From Collybiopsis luxurians FD-317 M1 (Eukaryota; Basidiomycota; Agaricomycetes; Agaricales; Omphalotaceae), in the NCBI GenBank assembly GCA_000827265.1, contig KN834798.1, positions 62,001 through 126,000 on the forward strand: a stretch of DNA of 64,000 bases. The letters are read 5' to 3'. The position numbers were made by a program, and so were the translations under genes. The notes below the pieces were generated by a model. That model was given only the letters and a program-made list of their open reading frames with translations, was not told where the DNA came from and did not search any database. Shown here one piece after another: positions 56,039 to 64,000 of the stretch. Positions within the stretch are counted from its first letter, which is position 1, and each line of letters opens with the position of its first letter.

Positions 56039-57859
56039 ATGAACATGGCCAACGTTAATGTCTTTCCTAATCCTAGCGACCCAAATTTCATCAAATTATC
56101 CCCCACTGCTACTCGAGCATTGCTGTGGGCACACCATTGGGGTGCTCCTCTTGAATACACCAACAAATCACGAAAGATTTTAAAGGTGCATCCGGGAGGA
56201 TTACCAAGAGAGATGGGAGGGAAACTTTGCGTCTTCAAGAGTTACCAGCCCCTCAATGAATTCGTTGATCAACCTAAAAATCGCCGTGGTACATTGATCG
56301 TTGGTAGTCCCGGTATCGGTGCGCTTCAATCCAAGTACAGTCAATATCTTGATTGATCATCTTCATCATACTAGGAAAGACTACTTTTCTACCCTATAAA
56401 TTCGTTCAACGGCTCTCACGTCGACTAGAGACCCTTTACTATTCTGGTCCAACATTGTACTTCTTCAACGAACACGGCGCCTTTGAGGTATTAAGTCGAC
56501 AGGAATACTTTTTTGACGACAAACGTTGGGATGATATCATGGCCCTTGTTGATGCTGAAGCAGGTCATAATCCACCGCTATTGATGCTGTGGAGTGGCAA
56601 CTCCCAAGTGCGACTGGTTTTTGCGACATATCCTCAAGTGGAAAGATATAAAGAATGGCGTAAACAACGATCAATTGCCACGTTCATTCCCAATCCGCCC
56701 GAATTTGAGGAAGCGATTCTGGTGTACATTTTTGCCTCTCAAACCACGGTCCTTACTCATGGTCAAACAGGTGGAAGTTGCACCAGGTCCCTGATCCAGC
56801 TGGAACTTATCAGGACTTCCGACACCTATTAGCCGAGACCTGGCAAGATTATGGACCAGACCTCCGGCTTGGCACAGAAATTCTCAAATTCGGGGCCACC
56901 GCCCTAAATGATCATCGCTCGAAAGTTAGATCTGCTGTACAACTGATCACACCTCCGATCGTAACCCAGCTTATTGGTACTGGCGAAAGCAGTCACCCTG
57001 TTATGCACCTTATCGTCAAAACAGTTTCGAAGGCATCCGGAGCGTCAAATCATCTCATTCATAGCTGTGTCCGGTCCCAAGCAGTGATGCGAATTTTAGT
57101 AGCGCGATACATCACGGAGACCCTCAATGACCGTCGTAGATTGTATTATGCAATGTCAGGTGTCACTCGCTTCGGTACATGCCTGGGCTGGCTCTTCGAG
57201 TCGATGGCGATTGATAAGTTGTCCCAAGGTGTCTCGAATCTCAAACTTCGCCCACTAACGAGAAACCTCAAGAAGACCCCCATAACGTGGCCAGGACAGG
57301 CTATCAACGTATTCAATCGCTCGACAGCAGGTCGCCATACCGCCGATCTCCATAATCTCTATGTTCCTGCCGAAGGGAACAACAAAACTTGGGATGCTTT
57401 CTGCTACACTCAGAAGAGCGACAAACTCACTGGCTACGGCTTGCAAATGACGGTTGGACGCAAAAAAAAGTTGAATATTGAAGGTTTGACCAATCTGGCG
57501 ACTCGATTTCAAGCTGCTGGAGTGAGCCCTGACCGATACTTTTTCGTTTTCGTGACGCCGGTGAACTATGATTTTCGACTTCCCACCGCTATCAGTGCAT
57601 ACAATCTGAAAAGGTGGAAATTCTATCATCTTCCGCTCGAAGTGACTGACACGAGTCCAGACGGTGCGATACACCTTAACTCTACTTCTTGCTGCACGCT
57701 GACTGCTCCCTAAATTTAGGTAAACAGGTATTGGACAGGATCCTGGCATACCGAGGAATTGACAAAGATGACGACGGCGACCTTGAACAGATTTTGGACG
57801 ATAATCAATCTTCGGACGGGAGTCAGTCTGAAGCACGCGATATAGATGACAACTCCTAA
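56039..57859 (+). CDS. Crinkler/RHS-type NTPase-nuclease (effector-like) protein
   Basis: Resembles fungal members of the eukaryotic CR/RHS class, which join a P-loop NTPase to a C-terminal restriction-endonuclease-fold domain. Their activity is thought to act on nucleic acids in host, competitor or self cells. The first exon ends within the Walker A motif, and the intron 56319-56374 splits it. The next exon carries hydrophobic strands and an acidic ALVDAEAG-like stretch typical of the NTPase. One more intron near 56730-56790 is not resolved exactly. The C-terminal part (about 57280-57560) shows the class's nuclease pattern, an acidic residue in a WDAF motif and Q-x-T within LQMTVGR followed by lysines. 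A last intron (about 57664-57719) precedes an Asp/Ser-rich tail. No classical signal peptide is visible, so secretion is not supported by sequence. No frame break was found. Confidence 0.7.
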
Positions 57860-58133
57860 TTTTTTCTTTGTTAACATAGAATTAACCGTTAATTAGTCAT
57901 TGTAAATTAGGTATTATTGCTCTTCTCCCAATTGTAATATTCGTATTCGCTCCTGTTCAAAACCATTTCTTTGACCGGATTGCAGATCCTGCAAGTCGGT
58001 ACTTATACTTTGGTTACCTATCGACTCGAATCCTTCGGCTTGTGCGGCACATGGCTCGGCTACTAATCTGCCGCCTTAGCGCCGAATATCCTTCAACTCT
58101 CAGGCGCTGATCATACTACATCTTTATTTCCTG

Positions 58134-59710
58134 ATGCGTCGTCTCTCCAGAACGTTTGCCAAAATTTGGAGACGCTTAACTCGTATCCGAAGGACAAGGT
58201 CATATCCAGATGCGCAAGTGAGCTTACTTGTACTAATACCTCCCTCAGATCTACTACCGATTATACGTCTCTAATTCCTCCTGAGCTATTGGCCGATATT
58301 TTCTTGTATCTCTCTCCGAACAGTATACTCTATCCTCCAAAATTTACCCAAGTCTGCTCACGCTGGAGATCTATTGCACACTCATCGCCGGCGCTCTGGA
58401 ATGTTCTTAAAATCAGCTTTCCCTCTGCACTTAAAACCAAAATTGGCGCAGCGAGCTTCAAATTAATCATAGCAGAATGGGTGTCACGCAGCTCGAGTTT
58501 GAACGTGGATCTCATTGTCCACGAAGCGTGGGCAATAAAAGGTCGTTCGAAGTTTCGGAGGGCTCTGTATGATGGGCTTTGCAAGAGTGTTATCATGGAT
58601 TTTTCAACAAAATGGCGACTGTTGAACCTCGCACACTTTTGGGAAGGGCATGACTTCTTCAGTCATGATCTGCCGCTACCTAACCTTGAGGAGCTTACAA
58701 TCAATGTACACAGATACAATATCTGCCCTGATTTATCACTCACCCAAGCACCCCATCTGCGAAAGCTCAACTTCTATTCCGAGCATTCCCCGACTTTCAG
58801 CTGTTTGCAAAAATTTATACCAACCACAGCAGTTGAACTCGGTCTCCGCGGGACATCCTGTTACTACGGCGTAACTGACGACTTCATTCGAGGCTTCTTT
58901 CACTGTAGTCAGTTGCAGTACCTGAGCCGATTGGAGATAGACCAAGGTTCTAGCTGGTTTGATACCCATGTCCTGCCTTCAACATGTTTTCCCACATTGC
59001 TGAGTCTTACAGTTCGAGGATCATGCTACTTTTTGGGAGATTTGCTGGGGGTTCTTACACTTCCTTTACTCCGCCAACTATTCGTCACAATTTCTTGTCA
59101 TCGTAGAGAAAGATATCCTGGTCCAATAGTCGGCTTTATTTTGATCGAGCTGCAGAAGAGATCCCACTTCCCACTCTCTCTGCTCAGTTTGAATTCTGTG
59201 TTGGAACAGGACGACTGGCCTCCAGCTATGACTTGGTCTGACTTTTCCAGCTTCCTATCTACCTGCAGCTCGATCCAGGAGCTGCGGGTCGGATCAACTG
59301 GCAAGGAAAATGCAGGTTGTCTGATGGATATCCTTCGATACGATTCAAGTGAAACCATCTTACCTCGTTTAAAGGTGTTTTCTCTCCGGGGAGTATCTGA
59401 CTTTGAGAACCATTTTGTGGAGTTCATTCGTTCGCGCTGGTGGCCAGAAAATCCACAAGAAACGCTAGTTGGTGCGGAACGCTTGGAGAAGCTGACTTTC
59501 ATTGGGTGTAAACTTCGCAGGGAAACTCGGGAACTTCTGATGGAGTGTTACCGGAGCGTCGTAGAGCAGTACTACATGTACGAGAGCCGGCAGGGTAAGT
59601 CCTTCATCTCTGCTAGCTCATGGGTGATGTAATAAAATTTACAACGTTTTGATTCTTTCCTAACAGATGCTTTTATCCTCACGGCAGAGATACCTGGAAA
59701 ATCACGGTGA
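58134..59710 (+). CDS. F-box protein with LRR-like repeats, copy 1 (intact)
   Basis: Substrate adaptor of SCF ubiquitin ligases by family; target unknown. The model starts at MRRLSRTFAKIWRRLTRIRR (58134). A 50-bp intron (58199-58248, GTCATA...TACTAATAC...CTCAG) joins it to STTDYTSLIPPELLADIFLY, the F-box, which continues through VCSRWRSIAHSSPALWNVLKI. Irregular Leu-rich repeats follow (LPLPNLEELTINVH; LQYLSRLEIDQGSSWF; LLSLTVRGSCYFLGDLLGVL; LPRLKVFSLRGVSDFENHF; LEKLTFIGCKLRRETRELL). A last intron near 59597-59667 gives a short final exon ending IPGKSR; the downstream paralog has the same exon (IPGNLR), supporting the model. About 475 residues. Family members in agaricomycetes are numerous and fast-evolving. 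Confidence 0.78.
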
Positions 59711-60104
59711 AGGGGAGTCAAATTAGAATCCTATTTGTATGTCTTCAGATTTGAGTTACATGTATACCAATAAGATCTCGATGTTTATTATATGCTGTCC
59801 CTCACTGCGGGGATTTACCCATTCCAATCACGCAGAAAGGCAGAAATTCAGAACAAAATTCACATGTTTACCGCAACGAGGCCAGTGTAGAATACTTACA
59901 TTGTAGAATTAGTGAACCAAAATGACATTACATCAAGATTGCCTCCTTTGAATAACCCTTCCGAGGTCATTTTCAACTACAGAAGCCTCGTTTTGGAAAG
60001 CCAGTTTTTTTCGGTTCCCAATTTCTGTCACTGCTGCGACAACGTTTTGGCTCCAGCGCTAACTGGACCGATCAGGCGCTCGTTACACTTCATTACATTT
60101 CCTG

Positions 60105-61761
60105 ATGCGCTGGCTCTCGAAGCCGTTTGCTAAATTTCGAGGGAGAAAGTCGGCCCCTTCAAGAGGATCAGATACATTATCATCTCATGCGGATCCCATT
60201 TCACATTCAACTTGCGTTTCCGCGGCTACTTCCGTTGCTCTCCCTCGCGCGCAAGTTCTCTCGTTTCTTCTGTCATTGAGTTTGCATTAACTTCTTTTTC
60301 AGATCCACTGATTACACGTACACGATTCCACTTGAACTATAGCCTACATCTTTTCGTATCTTCCTCCAAAAAGAATAGTCTGTCCTCCAAACTATACCCA
60401 GGTCTGCTCACGCTGGAGGTCTGTTGCACACTCTTCACCGGCGCTTTGGACTGTCCTTGAAATCGAGCTCTCCTGTGCACTCGAAACTGCTGCTGACGCA
60501 GTGAATTTTAAGTCAGTCATGACAGAATGGGTGTTACGCAGCTCAAGTTTGGACATGGACCTCATTATTCGCTCGGAGTATCACAGAAAAAATCCCTCAA
60601 AAATTCAGAAGGCTCTGTATCGCCAACTCTGCAAGAGTGCTGTCATGCAGTTTTCAACCAAATGGCGGCGTTTGAACTTGCTGTTCTTTTGGGAAGCACA
60701 TGACTTCTTTAGCCATGTCCTGTGGCTCCCTGCTCTTGAGGAGCTTACATTTCATGTAGATGAACACGATAGTGTCTGCCCCGATATATTATTCACCGAA
60801 TTCCTGCATCTACAAAAGTTAAACTTCTGTCTCTTGGGGTCGCCATCCTCTAGGTGTCTGCAAAACCTTGTACCAACCACAGTAGTTGATCTCACTCTCC
60901 GGGGGGAATATAGTGAGCAAGGATTGACGGATGACCTTATGGGAGGCTTTCTCCCCCTCGGAAAGCTACAGTATCTGACCAGACTGGAGATAGATCAAGG
61001 TTTTGGCTGGTTTGATCCACATGCCCTTCCGGCAACACGTCTTCCAGCATTGCTTGATCTTTCGCTTCGAGGGTCATCTAACTTTTTGGCTGATTTACTG
61101 GGGGTCCTTACACTTCCTTCGCTTCAGCGACTGATTGTTGAACTTGCTAATCTAAGCAGGTGGGACTATGTCGATCCTAGAGTGGGCTCTGCTCTGGTTC
61201 AGCTTCAGAAGAGATCCCGCTTCTCACTCACTCTGCTAAGCATGGTTGGGGTATTGGAAGAACTTCATCTAGTAGAATCTCCACAGACAGCGGTTACTTG
61301 GCCCGATTTTTCCGCGTTCCTATCTGTTTGCAGCTCAATTCAGGAGCTGTGGGTCTGCTCAACTGGACTGACAGATGCAGGTCGTCTCATGAACGTCCTT
61401 CGTTACAATCCAGAGAAAACGATGTTGCCTCATTTGAAGGTGTTCACTGTATCTAGAGTATCTGACTCAGGGCGTCATTTCCTGAATTTCATTTGTTCTC
61501 GGTGGTGGGCAGATAATTCACAGCAAAAACCAGTCGGTGTAGAAAGGTTGGAGAGGTTGATGTTCATTGGATGTGAGCTTCGCCCGGGAACTCGGAAGCT
61601 TCTAAAAGAGTGCTACAAGGAAGTCATGGAGCAACGCTCAGATGATGCGCATGGTATGTTCCTCACCTCTGTTAGCTCACTAATGATGTAACCGAATTCT
61701 CAATGTACTGGTGTTAGGTACGTTGCTCCTCACTGCCTCCATACCTGGAAATTTACGGTGA
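60105..61761 (+). pseudogene. F-box/LRR-like paralog, copy 2, F-box disrupted
   Basis: Aligned with copy 1 it keeps the start (MRWLSKPFAKFRGRKSAPSR), a 48-bp first intron (GTTCTC...TTTCAG), the LRR-like body (60501-61691 open: LPALEELTFHVDEHD, LTRLEIDQGFGWFDPHAL, VERLERLMFIGCELRPGTRKLL) and the last exon (IPGNLR). In the F-box, the codon after PLEL is TAG (TTG in copy 1) and two bases are missing before the ACCCAGGTCTGC stretch, shifting the frame. Use of the ATG at 60501 would still give a 396-codon LRR-like protein without an F-box. It is therefore either a recent pseudogene or a gene that has lost its SCF-binding part. It precedes the C2H2 gene, as its decayed counterpart does in the left arm. 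Confidence 0.7.
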
Positions 61762-62466
61762 AGAGGATCGATTTCAGTTGAGCTTGAATCCTATCTGCAT
61801 GCCTTCGCATTTCATAGTGGTAAAGCCAATAAGGACCATTTGTTCGTCTATATCGTTGCTTTGCGCCTCGGCGCTCAGCGTATAGAACAAAAGGTTGAGG
61901 CTGTGCAAACTGCACCCAGTTTCGCCCTTATCCTTGACCTCTTTTCCAGCGGGCTCTGTCTCTCTTCATGTTATCGTAAGCACATTTCTTTTCTTTGATC
62001 CTGTTCTAACGACCATCTTATCAGCCAAATGCAACATCCTGACAGTCATACTAAGAGACACGCTTGGGCCGCATGTTTTTCTTCCTTGTTTTGTCGTTGC
62101 CACTCACTGACAAAGCACTCCACAGCTGTTGTTTCTTCCTAAAAAGGATTTTCTTCAGCCTATGGCAACCAATTTCTGCGAAGCTGTCGTGAAAAACATT
62201 ATTCTTCGGCATAATAAAAACCTTGAATTACTATTAAAGGAGATTTTCAAGTGCCACTCGAGCGCATGCTCTGAAAAAGGCAGAAACCGACGCTTTTCGT
62301 TCGCACACCAATCGACCCATATTTTGAAAGTAGATATAAGCCCGCCAAAATCAACGACGCCCCCCTCATCTGTCAGAAGCTCCCGGCGCCTTCTCATCTG
62401 GAAATAGCAATTATTTGCTATTACGCGCATATCATACCCTCTACAAACATTATCCACCGTTCAACG
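61762..62466 (+). promoter_or_regulatory. Upstream region of right-arm C2H2 gene
   Basis: No gene. The part 62235-62400 is nearly identical to the region upstream of the left-arm C2H2 gene. The rest (61762-62230) is less similar and includes T-rich tracts. Confidence 0.5.
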
Positions 62467-64000
62467 ATGCCTCACTCGATTGAAATGGTGAGTGTAGATT
62501 CCCGAGTCACGATATTTTCTAGTTTAACCCGCGAATGTAGAAATTTTTTGACGACCTTACGGCCGAATGCAGCGAGTGCGGAGCCGTACTTTCTGAAGGC
62601 TACGATATACGTCGACACGTGCATAATGTCCACCGCACCGGCATGACCCGAGTGTAAGTGATTGGAATCTCGCAGGCTCAAGCCTTTCGTTGATTGGTCG
62701 GCATTTGCAGGAGGTATAGATGCTCGTGGGTTGGTTGCGATGTCACGGCCGTGCAAAGATCGAACCTCAAGACGCATTATCGTGTTCAGTAAGTTTTCCT
62801 GCTTTCGTTGATATTTCTGCTGACTGCTGATATTACCGACCACAGTCTGAGAGACAAGTCTCAGACCTGCCCTGATTGTCAATTCAGAACAACCGATCCA
62901 GCATCAGTGACTCGTCACCGAAAGCGGATACATGGATACGTGCCCATGCGTCGAAGCGCCAAGGGCAGACGAGACAATCGATATACGCCGTACGGCGTGC
63001 CAGCTAGTCCTTCATCTGGATCTGAGTCAGACAACTCTTTCCCCCCATCGTCGGAGTCAGTGTTTTCATTGGCTTCTGAGGTAATCTCGGAACCCTCAGT
63101 CACTACTGAGCCTGCCTTACCCAGGTCTCGAAATATCAAGGGCAGACGAGATAGTCGATACATACCGTATGCCGTGCCAGGTAGTCCTTCATCTCTAGCC
63201 GAATCAGACGGGTCTTTCCCCCTGTCATCAGCCTCATCGTTAGAGTCGGTGTTTTCATTGGCTTCTGAGGCACTATCGGTATCCTCAACCCTTCCCGAGC
63301 CAGCCTTGCCCAGGTCTCGAAACGCCAAGGGCAGACGAGACAATCGATATACGCCATATGCCGTGACAGCTAGTCCTTCATCTGAATGCGATTCGGATAA
63401 CTCTTTCCCCCCGTCATCAGCTTCATCGTCAGAGTCAGTGTTTTCATTGGCTTCAGAGGGACTCTCGGTACCATCAACCATCCCCGGGCCTGTTTTCGAC
63501 CGCAATGGCCTATTATCCAGCTCGGAAAACCATTACAAATCCGAGTTGTCCAGTAGTGTGGAGTGTAACGCGTCTTTCGATGAGCGCTTTCCCCCGCTCA
63601 CTCCAAGACATCTCTTTCCCGCTGTGGAAAGTACGCCACCCTTGGAGATGTTCAAGCCATTTGATTACCGCGGATACTCTCTCCTTCTTGGGGATCTCGC
63701 GTATCCTACCGATCATGCACAGAGCGCTGATATTGGGGTATGTTCATCTCAGACCTTCGATGAACACTCACTTTTTCAGCCAGCTCCATACGACTCTTTT
63801 TTGCAGCAGATGGCTGAGTTGGATCCTTCTCTACTCCACGGAGTACCGGAAAGCGATTTCCAGGCTATCTTTGGCTCTGAGTTCGAACATTATAATTTCG
63901 TGCATAATCAGAAGCTTGCAGAGTTTCCCTCGCAGTGGCTTGAATTTGTATCTTCGAGTCCAAACACCGCCTACACCGCTTCTCCCCCACAATCATCGTC
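62467..64000 (+). CDS. C2H2 zinc-finger protein, right-arm paralog (3' end beyond window)
   Basis: Probable DNA-binding regulator and paralog of the gene at 35625-36837. The first exon is MPHSIEM. Introns at about 62488-62540, 62654-62710 and 62790-62846 match the paralog's positions. Three C2H2-type units: CSECGAVLSEGYDIRRHVHNVH; CSWVGCDVTAVQRSNLKTHYRVH; CPDCQFRTTDPASVTRHRKRIH. They are followed by three tandem copies of a 59-63-residue Ser-rich unit (paralog: one), and then PPLEMFKPFDYRGYSLLLGDLAYP as in the paralog. The frame is open to about 63737 and then GTATGTTCATC may be a donor. The C-terminus (PESDFQAIFGSEFEHYNF, matching TESDFRAIFGSDYEHHNL of the paralog) continues near 63850 and the stop is not in the window. 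Confidence 0.8.
62958..63500 (+). repeat. Three internal repeats in C2H2 paralog
   Basis: Units begin at AAG of KGRRD at 62961, 63138 and 63327 (spacings 177 and 189 bp, both multiples of three). Each reads KGRRDNRYTPYGVPASPSS-like, then SDNSFPPSS, SESVFSLASE and PALPRSR. The middle unit lacks nothing essential; the length difference is one SASS block. Confidence 0.88.

Larger units (their letters stand above)
60105..64000 (+). repeat. Right arm of inverted F-box/C2H2 duplication
   Basis: Plus-strand counterpart of 35625-39090. It runs off the window edge within the C2H2 gene, so the outer boundary is unknown. The extra F-box copy at 58134 lies just outside; only its last exon has a counterpart in the left arm. 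Confidence 0.78.

Noticed and set aside
58166..58247. Non-ATG (TTG) start for the intact F-box gene
   Set aside because: An ATG at 58134 plus a 50-bp intron with a TACTAAT-type branch site gives a normal start that matches the paralog's N-terminus.

Overview
This is nuclear DNA of a filamentous basidiomycete, most likely an agaricomycete (mushroom-forming fungus). Nearly every gene is broken by several short (about 45-80 bp) GT..AG introns. Genes are packed on both strands with short intergenic gaps. The families present (expanded 7-TM proteins, F-box/LRR-like proteins, a Crinkler/RHS-type effector-like protein, a Dal5-type MFS carrier) are typical of that group. Gene models were built by hand from splice sites and reading frames. 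Exon ends are firm where frames and family motifs agreed and are otherwise approximate.

Layout. 0.4-8.9 kb: aldo-keto reductase (-), GPI-anchored mucin-like wall protein (+), a short TPR protein (+), tRNA-Val(AAC) (-), a probable RNase P p40 subunit (-) and HMG-CoA synthase (-). 9.9-21.2 kb: a tandem triplication. Three intact copies of a 7-TM gene alternate with two decayed 3' fragments of a neighbouring RNA-repair gene. The array ends in the intact RNA-repair gene, which carries a 2H-like domain, a dual-specificity phosphatase, a P-loop kinase and an RNA ligase in one chain. 21.6-22.4 kb: a secreted Cys-containing protein. 22.4-25.9 kb: gene-poor, with one tRNA-like relic. 26.2-35.4 kb: a Reg1-like PP1 regulatory subunit (+), an MFS carrier (-), a Cir_N (LENG1-like) splicing-type protein (-) and a GFA/CENP-V-fold protein (+).

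35.6-39.1 kb and 60.1-64.0 kb are the two arms of an inverted duplication carrying [F-box gene then C2H2 zinc-finger gene]. The F-box gene of the left arm is dead, but its zinc-finger gene and that gene's promoter are preserved. A second, intact F-box copy lies at 58.1-59.7 kb. Between the arms sits a conserved housekeeping block: RING protein (+), Vti1 SNARE (-), a DUF6987-like protein (+), Nop14 (-), a PACT-domain spindle-pole scaffold (+) and cardiolipin synthase (-). A Crinkler/RHS-like NTPase-nuclease gene (+) starts 22 bp from the cardiolipin synthase start codon.

The housekeeping genes cover sterol synthesis, ribosome biogenesis, RNase P, membrane traffic, cardiolipin and spindle pole, and do not form one pathway. 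The accessory interest lies in the RNA-repair multidomain protein and its hitch-hiking fragments, the triplicated 7-TM genes with doubled upstream elements, the inverted F-box/C2H2 duplication, and the effector-like gene beside cardiolipin synthase. No rRNA, CRISPR array or recognisable transposase was seen.
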